Part shown: positions 15,636 through 25,050 of the stretch, piece after piece | How the letters are laid out: the number at the start of each line of letters is the position of its first letter | How positions within the stretch are numbered: the stretch's first letter is position 1 | NCBI GenBank assembly: GCA_947303055.1 | Contig: CAMYXV010000005.1 | Coordinates: 1 to 49,022 of the forward strand | Length of the DNA stretch: 49,022 nt | DNA from: an uncultured Bacteroidales bacterium | GTDB lineage: Bacteria; Bacteroidota; Bacteroidia; Bacteroidales; F082 | Direction of reading: 5' to 3' | Made by a program: the position numbers and the translations under genes | The notes under the pieces: generated by a model | What the model saw: the letters and a program-made list of their open reading frames with translations, nothing else | What the model was told of the DNA's origin: nothing | Databases searched by the model: none

Positions 15636-17207
15636 TTAATAAATGTCAAGCTCCTTAATCCACTTCCCCGTTTCCGCAAGGGTCGTTGAGCCTGTCGAAA
15701 CGCCCGCATACACCTTCCAAACATAAACTCCCGCACCCCAGTCCGTTGCATCAATCTCTGTCACATTCTCCGTGAGGGCTTGGCTGTGGATGAGTCTTCC
15801 GTTGATGTCGTACACTTCCACGATGGCGTTCTGCAAGGCTGTTCGGATATTAAGCGTGTTGCCGCCTGGGTTGGGATAAGCCGTAGCTACCGCAAATCCA
15901 TGCGAATGGGCTTCCTCTACATTCCAGAAATCCTCAGGCGTGATTCTAAATATACAATAGTCCACATAGCCAGTCGTTTTGGAACGATTGGAGCAAACGA
16001 TACAACCGCCATCCGGACAAACGGCAATATCCAACGGACCGAGATAATATCCATCTGGCTTGAAATAGATTTCACTCAATTTATTCAAATCCTCATCCAT
16101 ATAGCCTACATATAAATTGTAAAAATCCATATCCTTAACTCCATCATTTCGTCTTTCCTCTATCTCATTTTTAAATGAAGGGCGGACATCCATCCAACCG
16201 AGCATGTAAATTTCGCCATTGGCACCGAAGCACATGCCGAACCCCTCATCGTTGCCTTCGGGATTGACCACGCCCCAATTCCAATGAATAAGATTAAAGT
16301 CTTCATCAAACGAAGCCATAATGACATCCGAATTGCCCTTTTCCCCATCAGGTGTTTCGCTGCTAATCGAATAGGTTCGTCCATTATTGGAATTGAGACT
16401 TATTTCCGTTGGGGCTTCTGAAATACTGTATAACCACCTTGAAGCAGGAGGATAATATATCATGCCTGCTTGTTCAACAATTGAAACGGTATTCAAATCT
16501 TCATCCAAAATATGACAATCAAAAGAATATCCTTCACCAGGGTTTCCCAAAATGATACGACAACCTAAAGAATCGGGAGAAGAGAATAAGAAATTGGTCA
16601 ATGTAACACGCAAGTCAGGGAAAATCCTTTCCTTCACAACATTACCTTGGTCATTAAACTTCACAATATGCATGGATTCCATTTGGTTAATCATCCACAA
16701 ACTGTCAACAGGATATGACAATATCAGGCCACCGTCATTTGAAAACACAGAATAAATCTGATTCCTGTAATATGTCGTAATCGAAGGATGGTCGAAGTCG
16801 AGGCCTTCCCAATTATAGCCTGTATAAGTCAGCGACAAATCATTGGTATTAACGTCCATCACGCAGAGCAAGGGCAACGTGTCGTTATCATCCGCACGGA
16901 ACGACACATAACGAAACTTCCCATTCATAAAATTACCCTGACCCCAGTATTCCAACCGATTATTGGGCAAGCCAATGGAATCTAGGATTTCGCCAACGTA
17001 GGTCATTTTCATAAGAACGCGATTTCCGGTATCAGTCCCACCAAAAGCCAGAAATGCATTCTCCTCAATGCTTTTCACCACTTTAATCCAAACATCCTCC
17101 GAAGTGTATATCGTTGCAAGTTCTTCAGGGTACTCCTGCGCCTGCATCGTCGCCCCTCCCGCCATCAGTAGGAATGCAAGCAAAAGGTAAAGTCTTGTTG
17201 TTTTCAT
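15636..17207 (-). CDS. T9SS cargo of propeller family P1 with CTD-2
   Basis: The 523-aa protein has the shared signal-peptide module (MKTTRLYLLLAFLLMAGGATMQAQ). The body belongs to a family of three in this window (also 23397 and 29652), recognised by VLMKMTYVGE, CHILDEDLNTVSIVE and VGYMDEDLNKLSEIY; the alternating short strands suggest a beta-propeller. It ends in CTD-2 (AYPNPGGNTLNIRT to GKWIKE) followed by an unusual extra LDIY. The dispersed repeat inserts STGST residues just before the end. Its ATG overlaps the stop of the upstream gene (ATGA at 17204-17207), so translation is likely coupled. Confidence 0.75.
   Translation of the reverse strand: MKTTRLYLLLAFLLMAGGATMQAQEYPEELATIYTSEDVWIKVVKSIEENAFLAFGGTDTGNRVLMKMTYVGEILDSIGLPNNRLEYWGQGNFMNGKFRYVSFRADDNDTLPLLCVMDVNTNDLSLTYTGYNWEGLDFDHPSITTYYRNQIYSVFSNDGGLILSYPVDSLWMINQMESMHIVKFNDQGNVVKERIFPDLRVTLTNFLFSSPDSLGCRIILGNPGEGYSFDCHILDEDLNTVSIVEQAGMIYYPPASRWLYSISEAPTEISLNSNNGRTYSISSETPDGEKGNSDVIMASFDEDFNLIHWNWGVVNPEGNDEGFGMCFGANGEIYMLGWMDVRPSFKNEIEERRNDGVKDMDFYNLYVGYMDEDLNKLSEIYFKPDGYYLGPLDIAVCPDGGCIVCSNRSKTTGYVDYCIFRITPEDFWNVEEAHSHGFAVATAYPNPGGNTLNIRTALQNAIVEVYDINGRLIHSQALTENVTEIDATDWGAGVYVWKVYAGVSTGSTTLAETGKWIKELDIY
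15686..15700. repeat. Dispersed repeat TTGAGCCTGTCGAAA (copy 2, inside CTD-2)
   Basis: It is read on the coding strand as part of AGVSTGSTTLAE, between the last strands of the sorting domain. Confidence 0.8.
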
Positions 17208-19384
17208 TGTATCGTTATCTTATTCGTGAAAACTTTCCCTTCCGCATCCACAATGCGCAGCAAATAAACCCCTTCCGCCAAACCAGCCACACTGATTTCA
17301 TTCGCATCGCGCACGGTCTTCACCAACTGCCCGAGGGCGTTGTAGACCTGCACTTCGGCGGGATCAATGCCTTCAATAACAACCCTGTCCCTTGCAGGAT
17401 TGGGAAAAACCACCAAAGTCCCTGCGGTTCCTGAGCCTGTCGAAGGAGTCGAAGGGCCGTCTTCCTTGATGCCATCCCAACACTCACCGTCAGTCCATAC
17501 GAGGTTGTCATCCTCGAAATAGCATTGCAAATAAGAAAAGAAACTACCTGTCAGACCAGGATCAAAGCGATGGGACACGCCCGCCAGGCTGCCAACGCCC
17601 TCAATCCATGTTTCATTTTCGTCCCCTCCCCAGCCATTATTGAAAACAAACTTTTTGCGTAATGTACCATCCTCCATCTCCACCTCCTCAATGGCAACCA
17701 CTTGTATAAAACAAGGCTCATCGTAACCCACATCGAAACTGTCACCAACTTGCAGGTTGAAATCGTAGTACAACTTTTCTTCATTAAAATGCTGAAGTCC
17801 AGAGTCCCACCATCTGACATATACTTTTTTGTCCTCTTCTCGGAAGGCACCCTCCAAGCCCGTAGAATAATGGCCACTGCCTTCCAGCGTATAGTTCATC
17901 TTCCTGAACATCACACCATCCAACTCAATGTTGTCGCCCAACCAACATATCAGATAATCGGATTCACCCCAAATGAAATCACGCCTTGTATCCCATTGCT
18001 TCTCGCCTGTTTTTGGAATCAAAGGATAATACATTGTAATATCTTCAAAGAGTTGCGTCGTCCACACATATTCAGGCTGGACACCACTCCGTCCGGTAAC
18101 GGCCACTCTTCCGTCGTCGAACACGTAGACCGAGGAAATGGCATCGTCGCGGTCGTCCCTGTCGTGGCGATAACAGCCCGTCATTTCGCCCGTTGCGGCA
18201 TCCAATTTGAGCACGATGTAATCATAACCGTGTCCCGCTCCCAATCTTTGGCTTTGGCCACCCACATAGACATGCCCGTTTCTGACGAAAAGCGCATTAC
18301 CGATGTCGGCGTTGTTGCCGCCAAACGCATAGCGGTTTTCCCAAAGCAGCTGTCCGTCGGGACTGTATTTCAGCGTGAGAATGTCGTTGTTGGTGTGGTT
18401 GGGCATTCCGTAATTCGAACCGAAGTGTCTGCCTGTTACATAGATGTTGCCTTCCTCATCTTGCACCATCGCCCTGATTTCGTCGCCCGACACATTACTG
18501 GGCAAATTGGTGCCATAATCATGCGCCCACACCAAGTTTCCTTCCGAATCGATTTTGGAAACTTTATAAGCCATTGTTGCCGTGACCAATAGCTGATGGT
18601 CAAGGGTCGACTGGACGTTCGAGAATCCCCTTGTATCGCATGCGGTGCCCTCAAAAATCAGGTTGTTGTCGAGATCCAGTTTGGTCAAATGCCTGTTTGC
18701 TCCAAACAAAAGCAGCGTTTCGTCCATGGCGAAAACATCATAAAGGAAGGGATTGGCACCGTTGGCATCAAAGTCTCTCTGCCACAACAGATTGCCATCA
18801 GCATCGTAGCAATACAACTGCGGGATGGTAACAGTGACAATGTAGTCATCGCCAGGTGCGGGATAATCGTATTCCCTGTAGGAGGCCAAAACCAAACGGC
18901 CATCGGAGGCCAAAACCAGATGCTGGGCCATAAATGACGTGTCGGCCTCATTTTGGATGGTTTCTTCCCAAACCAAGTCGCCATCCGAAGTGAATTTCTG
19001 GAGGACAACTCTCGATTTGTAGAACTCAAGTCGCTCATTACAAAGGATATAGACGTTATCAGAGCCATCCATCTGATAGTCAACAATCGTCTTTTCGTAA
19101 GATGAATGGGTGCCAATTGATTTTGTTGAAACAACGGTTCCGTATATGTCATAGGTGACCATCTCCAACTGGGTTTCACCGTTGTTGAGCGTCACCCCCG
19201 TCACCTCGACGTAGTCTTTCACGTCCTCAATGCCGCGGACGACAGGGGTTCTGGAATTGTAGTTGACATTCCCAACTTGATAATCCTTTGACCAAAGCAA
19301 ATCACATTGCGCATTCGCCTCACCCGCCACTGCCAGCAGTAGGAGGAAAAGGGCTTTTGCCATCGTTTTGCTTGTTTTGTTCAT
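17204..19384 (-). CDS. T9SS cargo: SBBP-type beta-propeller plus 'S' module and CTD-1
   Basis: The 726-aa protein has a signal peptide ending GEANAQ; Met1 at 19384 and Met8 are both possible starts. Residues about 40-430 carry propeller repeats of the SBBP type (GNIYVTGRHFGS, DILTLKYSPDGQLLWE, DYIVLKLDAATGEM). About 450-640 is the S module (YYDFNLQVGDSF, WIEGVGSLAG, YLQCYFEDD). A low-complexity linker with an STGSGT stretch encoded by the dispersed repeat precedes CTD-1 (VVFPNPARDRVVIEG). It is the middle gene of a three-gene unit, 18 bp after the LRR gene and overlapping the next by four bases. Confidence 0.8.
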   Translation of the reverse strand: MNKTSKTMAKALFLLLLAVAGEANAQCDLLWSKDYQVGNVNYNSRTPVVRGIEDVKDYVEVTGVTLNNGETQLEMVTYDIYGTVVSTKSIGTHSSYEKTIVDYQMDGSDNVYILCNERLEFYKSRVVLQKFTSDGDLVWEETIQNEADTSFMAQHLVLASDGRLVLASYREYDYPAPGDDYIVTVTIPQLYCYDADGNLLWQRDFDANGANPFLYDVFAMDETLLLFGANRHLTKLDLDNNLIFEGTACDTRGFSNVQSTLDHQLLVTATMAYKVSKIDSEGNLVWAHDYGTNLPSNVSGDEIRAMVQDEEGNIYVTGRHFGSNYGMPNHTNNDILTLKYSPDGQLLWENRYAFGGNNADIGNALFVRNGHVYVGGQSQRLGAGHGYDYIVLKLDAATGEMTGCYRHDRDDRDDAISSVYVFDDGRVAVTGRSGVQPEYVWTTQLFEDITMYYPLIPKTGEKQWDTRRDFIWGESDYLICWLGDNIELDGVMFRKMNYTLEGSGHYSTGLEGAFREEDKKVYVRWWDSGLQHFNEEKLYYDFNLQVGDSFDVGYDEPCFIQVVAIEEVEMEDGTLRKKFVFNNGWGGDENETWIEGVGSLAGVSHRFDPGLTGSFFSYLQCYFEDDNLVWTDGECWDGIKEDGPSTPSTGSGTAGTLVVFPNPARDRVVIEGIDPAEVQVYNALGQLVKTVRDANEISVAGLAEGVYLLRIVDAEGKVFTNKITIQ
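17431..17445. repeat. Dispersed repeat CTGAGCCTGTCGAAG (copy 3, linker before CTD-1)
   Basis: It encodes the STGSGT linker of the SBBP protein. GTCGAAGGGC follows, a partial duplication of the repeat end. Confidence 0.8.
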
Positions 19385-19402
19385 GCTATTGTTGTTTTTG
19401 GA

Positions 19403-20578
19403 TTATTTCTTTACCCATCTTCCCATGGCTTTCTCTTTCTTTTCGGAAACCATGCGCCATACATACACACCTGATGGCCAAAGTGTTGCATCGATAGAGG
19501 TCGTGTTTCCTGTAGTCATTTGGCTGTACATCAATCGGCCCGACAAGTCGTAGATTTCAACTTGGGAGTTGGGCGAATGGGGTGGGATATTGAGCGTACT
19601 GAAGCCCGGGTTGGGATAGACCGCTACGTTGTTTTCTTGTTCTGAAAGGCCGACGCCTTCCATTTCCAAGAAATTCGTGAAATCGGACCAATTAGGGGCT
19701 TCTCGGTAGGCTTCGAGTGTCCCAACAGGAATGTAAACAGGAATGCCATGGTTCACATACTGAAAAGTCTCGTCACAGATAAAAGGCGGTGTGCTCGCAT
19801 TGACTGTCATCTGTTTTAGATTACGCAGATTACGGAATGCCAAGTCCTCTATGGAAATCATGGTCGACGGCAATTCCAGTTCTGTCGGCTTGGTCAAGAA
19901 ATCGAACGCCATCCAATCAATATAGCTGACCCCCTCGGGAATCTCGATAGCAGTGATGTTGAATAGTTCGAAAAACGGGTCGCCATACACATAAACCATG
20001 TTGGGCGATAGACGGAGTGTGCCATCGAAAGCGCAATGGCTGAACCCACAGCTGGCGATGTCGAGCACCGACTCGGGGATGATGAGGTCGCCGCGCATGT
20101 TGTCGCATTCGTCGAAGGTGTGCTCCTCAATGAAGGTGAGCGACTCCGACAGTGTCAGACTCGTGAACTTCCTGCAACCATAGAAAGCCCATTCGCCGAT
20201 GTAATCGACGGAATTCGGGATGACCAACGGTCCTGTGAACCAACAGTCCCAAAAGGCGCGAGCGCCAATGTATCGCACGGTGTTGGGAATGACCAAAGGC
20301 CCTGAGTAGCTCATACTCGAGCAGCCTTCCCAGAAAGCCCTTTCGCCGATACCGATGACAGTGTAATCGGTGAAATTGATGTTCACTGTTTCGGGAATAG
20401 TGACGCCGCCCGAATAAGGGCCGAGGCATGTTTCGATCATCACCTCGGGTGGGTTGGTGGAAGCGATGGTATAAGCCAGGGTCTGACCTGTCGGGCAGAC
20501 TGAGCAGAAATCGTAGGCCGAAGCCGAAATGCCCGTCATCAGCAGGGCAAGCAAAGTGTAAAGTCTAATGTTTTTCAT
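19403..20578 (-). CDS. BspA-like leucine-rich-repeat T9SS protein
   Basis: The 391-aa protein starts with a signal peptide (MKNIRLYTLLALLMTGISASA). Residues about 60-290 are LRR_5/BspA-type repeats, visible as VIPNTVRYIGARAFWDC, VIPNSVDYIGEWAFYGC and LPSTMISIEDLAFRNL. This repeat class forms surface adhesins in Bacteroidales and Treponema. The C-terminus is CTD-2 (AVYPNPGFSTLNIPP) ending in a divergent GRWVKK instead of GKWIKE. It is the first gene after the promoter at 20621, which shares an upstream element with the promoters at 41130 and 47023. Confidence 0.85.
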   Translation of the reverse strand: MKNIRLYTLLALLMTGISASAYDFCSVCPTGQTLAYTIASTNPPEVMIETCLGPYSGGVTIPETVNINFTDYTVIGIGERAFWEGCSSMSYSGPLVIPNTVRYIGARAFWDCWFTGPLVIPNSVDYIGEWAFYGCRKFTSLTLSESLTFIEEHTFDECDNMRGDLIIPESVLDIASCGFSHCAFDGTLRLSPNMVYVYGDPFFELFNITAIEIPEGVSYIDWMAFDFLTKPTELELPSTMISIEDLAFRNLRNLKQMTVNASTPPFICDETFQYVNHGIPVYIPVGTLEAYREAPNWSDFTNFLEMEGVGLSEQENNVAVYPNPGFSTLNIPPHSPNSQVEIYDLSGRLMYSQMTTGNTTSIDATLWPSGVYVWRMVSEKKEKAMGRWVKK

Positions 20579-20620
20579 CGTATTGTGTTTTTAATAGTAA
20601 TACATTGGTTTTCTTTTCTG

Positions 20621-20690
20621 CAAAACTATAACAAAAAACCAAGAAAAAAACAACCGCTCACCCAATGTCCATATTATTTTGAATTGAGAA
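20621..20690 (-). promoter_or_regulatory. LRR operon promoter with conserved upstream element (regulon member C)
   Basis: The plus-strand reading from the -7 box is CAAAACTATA (0-9), an A-tract, CAACCGCT at offset 30 (the -33 TTG) and GTCCATATT at offset 46-54. The same elements at the same offsets occur at 47023 and, with small changes, at 41130. Confidence 0.65.
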
Positions 20691-20794
20691 AAACGTATAT
20701 TATTTAAATTCAATTATTTACAATTTTACTTATACAGTATTTGTCCCTATCTTTTTTGACAAAACGCATCCCGTTTGCATTCCTCAAAGGTATT

Positions 20795-22306
20795 TTATTC
20801 CTTAATCCATTTCCCAGTTTCCGCTTCCTTGCCGTTTGAAACCACCTTCCAAACATAAGCCCCAACACTCCAATTCGTCGTATTGATGGCGGTGACATTC
20901 TCCGTAATATCCTGCCTATGCACCAGCCTCCCATTCATATCATACACCTCCACCCAAGCATCCTTCAACCCCGTGCGGATATTCAGCACATCCTTTCCAG
21001 GATTAGGATAGGCGTTAGTTCTTGAAAAAACTACATTTTCAATAACTCCCCAAACCTCTCCAAATTCAGGGACTGGAATGTAATAGCCTTCAATCCATTC
21101 CCGATACAGTTTAGGCTCTTCTTGTGCATTAACCCATGCGTTTAGTGCCTCAACCAATCTGTCAGTTTGCGTTTCGCCAATCACGACTGGCTCCGATAAC
21201 AATCCATCGCCCATATAGATATAGGGGACGAATTCCGTGCAATTGATCGTCTCGCCCAAATTAGTGCCAAACAACCCATTCCATCCTTGTTGTCCACTGA
21301 CATCGGCAAAGCAGTTTTCAACAACACTGCCCTCCGAGTTATATGCCACAATACAACCTTTATTATAATGACCAGTCAAATAGTCCAGCAATTCCGAATA
21401 GCAATTCCTTACAATGGCTTTCTTCCCGTTGGAAACAGTTTCGTTAAAACACACGATACCACCCATGTTTTCATCGCTGTATGACCCCATCAGGCTTCCA
21501 TAGAAGTAGCAGTTCTCTACAATAGCATCAGCATAGTCGCCCTCGCTAATGTTACGCAAAACGATGCCGCCAACATCTATTCCACCTGCTTGGGAATATT
21601 TGTCCATCTCGTATGCACAATTGCGCACCGTGGAATTGCGGTTGAGACCGACGAAAGCAGCCATATATACTCCTGCAGGATGTGCGTTCCCCACCAATTC
21701 TGATACTTTTAAGCGACAATTGCAGTTTTCCACCAAAGATAGTGAGTCAGAAACAGCGGCAACAAGTGCGTCATAATAAAGCTCGTATGTTCCTGTATTC
21801 ATGTCAAATGGATGCATATAAGCATAAAAACCAGAATTGAGCGACAGGTTTTTCACCGTGCCATGATACAAATAGCCGAACAAAGCCATGTCCATTCGCA
21901 TTTCCTCTCCCAAAGTATTAAGTATAAACAGCCCATCAATACTATGATCTTGACCATCGAAGGTGCCCATAAAACGGTGTTCACGGTTTCCTATGGGAAC
22001 AAGGTTCATCAAGCCGTATGTTTCTTCAAGGTTAAGGTCAGCCATAAGTTTTACGGTGCGTCCGTCAAAGCTGTCTGGCTCACAGCCGTTCAGCCCATTC
22101 ACTACACATGAAAGCCAAGCCAGGCCTTCTGGCGTGGAAATTTCCACATTGCCTTCGACGTCAACAACATAGCCTTCAGGCTGTTCGGTAACGATATCAG
22201 CCCAATAACCGTATTCAAGCGTCCTATCGTTTTCCTGCGCTTGCATCGTCACCCCTCCCGCTATCAGCAGGAGCGCAAGCAGGACGAATAATCTATTGTT
22301 TTTCAT
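20795..22306 (-). CDS. T9SS cargo with GLUG-like beta-helix repeats and CTD-2
   Basis: The 503-aa protein has the shared signal module (MKNNRLFVLLALLLIAGGVTMQAQ). Residues about 45-390 show PIGNREHRFMGTFDGQDHS followed by repeated strands with NCxF/NCY turns (VENCYFYGSL, VRNCYSEL, VENCFADVSG), typical of GLUG-containing right-handed beta-helix surface proteins. It ends in CTD-2 (AYPNPGKDVLNIRT to GKWIKE) without the dispersed repeat. It follows the frameshifted gene by 53 bp. The gap downstream (20579-20794) holds AT-rich sequence and the promoter of the LRR operon. Confidence 0.75.
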   Translation of the reverse strand: MKNNRLFVLLALLLIAGGVTMQAQENDRTLEYGYWADIVTEQPEGYVVDVEGNVEISTPEGLAWLSCVVNGLNGCEPDSFDGRTVKLMADLNLEETYGLMNLVPIGNREHRFMGTFDGQDHSIDGLFILNTLGEEMRMDMALFGYLYHGTVKNLSLNSGFYAYMHPFDMNTGTYELYYDALVAAVSDSLSLVENCNCRLKVSELVGNAHPAGVYMAAFVGLNRNSTVRNCAYEMDKYSQAGGIDVGGIVLRNISEGDYADAIVENCYFYGSLMGSYSDENMGGIVCFNETVSNGKKAIVRNCYSELLDYLTGHYNKGCIVAYNSEGSVVENCFADVSGQQGWNGLFGTNLGETINCTEFVPYIYMGDGLLSEPVVIGETQTDRLVEALNAWVNAQEEPKLYREWIEGYYIPVPEFGEVWGVIENVVFSRTNAYPNPGKDVLNIRTGLKDAWVEVYDMNGRLVHRQDITENVTAINTTNWSVGAYVWKVVSNGKEAETGKWIKE

Positions 22307-22359
22307 TGTATGATGTTTTTATTGATTGCATTTTGTTGAGTTTCCCCTTCGGGGAATCC

Positions 22360-23324
22360 CTATCCCTTCACCACCACTCGCACCATATGTTTTATCCCTT
22401 CCGCGTCCGCAATCCTCACCAAATAAACCCCTTCCGCCAAACCAGCCACAGGGATTTCATTCGTATCGCGGACAGTTTTCACCAACTGGCCAAGAGCGTT
22501 GTAAACCTTCACTTCGAATACTTCAATGCCTTCAATAACAACCCTGCTCTTTGCTGGATTGGGATATATCGAAATCGTTTGCGTATTGTTTTCTTCTGGA
22601 AGGTTTTGATATTGAGGATTGATGTAATCGCAATTGTTCCAGTAATAACTGACATGACCTATTTCCGTATCTGAGTAGCACCTCAAATAACCTCCTTCAT
22701 TAGCATCGAATGTCCAATGATCTTCTGGAAACAAATAAACGCCTATAGGTCCAATTCGTTCAATGACTCTAATCGTATAAGGCTGTTGTCCATACATATA
22801 ATCCCCATATCCCCAATTAGAATCTTCTGCGTCAATAATATCAATGTATCTCAATTCTGTGCCATTGATGGTGACAGTTCCTTTTCCTTGTAGAATCATA
22901 AAACCAGCCGTATCGCCAATTATGTAATCTTGTTCAACGGGAACAGTCCAGAAGTCGCCAACATTGGCACCAAAATCAAACCATTTCATAAAGGATTGGT
23001 TCCGATATAGATATACGACATCTCCCAAGCACATTACAAACTCTGAAGGCTTATGGTGTTCATAAACACCTTCTTCTCCGTGAAGGAAAGGATCATCAAT
23101 ATAAACCACTTGTTTTTTTCAAGTTCCACGCAATTGAATCCATCTATGATAGTGTCTTTTGTTGCCTTGATGTTGACATAACCTTCTTCAAACATCCCAT
23201 AATAATTATAATGCCACTCTGCTCCCAAAGGCGCAAAAACAATGTCGCTTTTCTGGGCTGTCATCCCTCCAGCCATCACCAGTAGCGCAAGCAGGGTGTA
23301 AATTCTTGTTGCTTTCATATTCAT
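22360..23324 (-). pseudogene. T9SS cargo 'S' module protein with CTD-1, frameshifted in a 7-A tract
   Basis: Two track ORFs (23034-23324 and 22360-23109) are halves of one gene. The first gives the shared signal module (MKATRIYTLLALLVMAGG) and GAEWHYNYYG. The second continues with the S module (FGANVGDFW, IERIGPIGVYLFP, GGYLRCYSD) and CTD-1 (IYPNPAKSRVVIEG to MVRVVVKG). On the coding strand the reading is lost in CTTGAAAAAAACAAG: seven A's are present and eight would restore ELEKKQVVYIDD. This may be a sequencing error, a pseudogene or a phase-variable tract. The intact product would be about 320 aa, like 28716 and 36610. Confidence 0.8.
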
Positions 23325-23420
23325 ATTAGTCTTATTTGTCCTATAAGTCTCACTTCGTTAGCACGATAGTACGCATAACGTTAGCACGAAAAAAAGTCAC
23401 TCCTTAATCCATTTCCCACT
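23285..23420. repeat. 136-bp perfect direct repeat, copy 1
   Basis: This block is identical to 29540-29675. It covers the signal-peptide start of the frameshifted gene, the spacer with the TTAGCACG repeats, and the last codons of the upstream CTD-2 gene. Confidence 0.9.
23356..23388. repeat. TTAGCACG/GTACG short repeat array
   Basis: Units CGTTAGCACG, ATAGTACG, CATAACG and TTAGCACG lie between two T9SS genes. The same class recurs at six other intergenic places. Confidence 0.75.
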
Positions 23421-24923
23421 TTCCGCTTCGGTCACTGAGCCTGTCGATGTGCCGACAAACACCTTCCAAACATAAGTCCCATTAGTCCAATTCGTCGCAT
23501 TGATGGCCGTATCATTCTCCGTAATCTCTTGCCTATAAATCATCCTCCCATTCATATCATACACCTCCACCCGCGCATCCTTCAATCCCGTCCTGATATT
23601 CAGCACATCCTTCCCTGGATTAGGATATACAACCGCCACGACGAAACCAGCGTTATGGGCTTCTTCAATCCCGACAAGAGTCTCTTTTGATATTTTTATC
23701 AGGCAATTCCCTGTTTCAAGAGTTACTTCATCGCTTTTGTGGCAACTGATGAGGCATCCGCCTTCAGGACAAGCCGCCATCGACTTCACCATATAAGCAT
23801 AATCATCCACATGGTAGATTTCGCCCAATTTGTTCAGGTTTTCGTCCAAATAAGCAATGTATAAATTACGGTTCAGAAACTCGTTAGCCATAACATTATC
23901 CATCTGGCCAACCATATACACATTGTTATCATTGTCAAAACCAATCGATTGAAGTATTCCAGCGCCGTCGTGGCTTTGTGTGGTAAGACCCCAAGTGTAG
24001 TTCGTTTGGCGGAAGTTTTCGGCATCAAAAACGCTCATCATGATGTCCTCGACAATAGCTGGATTGCCGCCGTATGCTGGGTAGTTGATGGTGTTATTGG
24101 AATATGTCTTGCCATTGGCAGGGTTCGTTTTGAGATAGGCAAAACGGCAGCATTGGTAAGGCCACGACATTTCTTCCACGTTTTCCTTGACGGCGATGGT
24201 ATTCAAGTCGGCATCCAAGGTGTGGCAATCCAATTTAGGAGAACCGTTGTTCCGAAGAATGATGCGGCATCCCAACGAATCGGGAGCCGGAAGCGTATGA
24301 TGGCGGTCTTGTCCGCGAAAGCCTTCCATCAGCCGCTGACCAACAAGGTGTCCTTCGGCATCGAATTTCAAGAACTGCATGGCTTCAGTGCCGTTGATGT
24401 GGTATTGGCTGTGAGGTGGATAAGTGATAATAACGTTGCCGTCTTTGTTTACGACCACGCCAGTATTATAAGGATAGAAAGTTCTGTCACTGTCATAGTA
24501 ATCGTCGGTTTCCCAATCCAATTGAATGATGGAGAACGAAAGGTCATCGTTCAAATCCACCCGATAGAAGGTGGCGATGTCGGCTACTCTTTTTGCGTAA
24601 AATAGCACTAAATTACCATTGGAAAGGCGTTGCAAAGGGCTAATCCATACAACCTCTATGTTGTATTCTTCTCCTGAAAACAGTTGCTGAGAAGCCAACT
24701 CTTCGCCTTCGTCGGTCATCTTGACAAATTGGATTTCCGCGACATTCCAGTTGAGGTCAACCACGGTCTTTTTGGCAACAAAAGTATGTACGTCCTCAAA
24801 AACCATACTGGAGACCCATGAGTCGGGAGAATAGAGGATTTCATTGAGTTCTTGCGCTTGCATATTCAAACCTCCCACAATCATCAGGAGCGCAAGCAAA
24901 ATGTAAATTCTCGTTGTTTTCAT
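23397..24923 (-). CDS. T9SS cargo of propeller family P1 with CTD-2
   Basis: The 508-aa protein starts MKTTRIYILLALLMIVGGLNMQAQ, the shared signal module. The body is family P1 (paralogues at 15636 and 29652): DCHTLDADLNTIAVKENV, YIAYLDENLNKLGEIYHV and CPEGGCLISC. CTD-2 follows (VYPNPGKDVLNIRTGL to GKWIKE), carrying the dispersed-repeat insert GTSTGSVTEAE just before the end. A T9SS-exported surface protein is expected; the ligand is unknown. Downstream it runs into the 136-bp repeat shared with the next gene. Confidence 0.75.
   Translation of the reverse strand: MKTTRIYILLALLMIVGGLNMQAQELNEILYSPDSWVSSMVFEDVHTFVAKKTVVDLNWNVAEIQFVKMTDEGEELASQQLFSGEEYNIEVVWISPLQRLSNGNLVLFYAKRVADIATFYRVDLNDDLSFSIIQLDWETDDYYDSDRTFYPYNTGVVVNKDGNVIITYPPHSQYHINGTEAMQFLKFDAEGHLVGQRLMEGFRGQDRHHTLPAPDSLGCRIILRNNGSPKLDCHTLDADLNTIAVKENVEEMSWPYQCCRFAYLKTNPANGKTYSNNTINYPAYGGNPAIVEDIMMSVFDAENFRQTNYTWGLTTQSHDGAGILQSIGFDNDNNVYMVGQMDNVMANEFLNRNLYIAYLDENLNKLGEIYHVDDYAYMVKSMAACPEGGCLISCHKSDEVTLETGNCLIKISKETLVGIEEAHNAGFVVAVVYPNPGKDVLNIRTGLKDARVEVYDMNGRMIYRQEITENDTAINATNWTNGTYVWKVFVGTSTGSVTEAESGKWIKE
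23435..23449. repeat. Dispersed repeat CTGAGCCTGTCGATG (copy 4, inside CTD-2)
   Basis: It encodes the GTSTGSVTEAE segment. There is one base change from the core (GATG for GAAG). Confidence 0.8.
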
Positions 24924-24958
24924 TATTCTATTGGTTTTATTAGTCTTATCAGTCCTTT

Positions 24959-24997
24959 CCCCCTCTGAGAGGGGGTGCCGCTTCGCGGCGGGGGAGT
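24959..24997. repeat. Double-hairpin REP-like repeat, copy 1
   Basis: CCCCCTCTGAGAGGGGG and GCCGCTTCGCGGC are two adjacent perfect hairpins, followed by GGGGAGTC and then by TTAGAACG/TAAGCACG units. A diverged copy lies at 48843-48885. Confidence 0.8.
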
Positions 24998-25002
24998 CAA
25001 TT

Positions 25003-25034
25003 CGTTAGAACGTAAGCACGATAGTACAAATAAC
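25003..25034. repeat. TTAGCACG-type repeat array
   Basis: CGTTAGAACGTAAGCACG then ATAGTAC and TAAC, between 24923 and the 59-aa remnant. Confidence 0.65.
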
Positions 25035-25050
25035 AAAAAAAAATCACTCC

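Noticed and set aside
22341-22356. TTCCCC-TTC-GGGGAA hairpin as terminator
   Set aside because: No T-run follows on the minus strand and the next gene starts close by at 22306, so readthrough is likely.
23034-23109. Programmed ribosomal frameshift in the S-module gene
   Set aside because: The tract is slippery, but I see no supporting stem-loop or conserved second frame, and the paralogues are in a single frame. A tract-length change is simpler.
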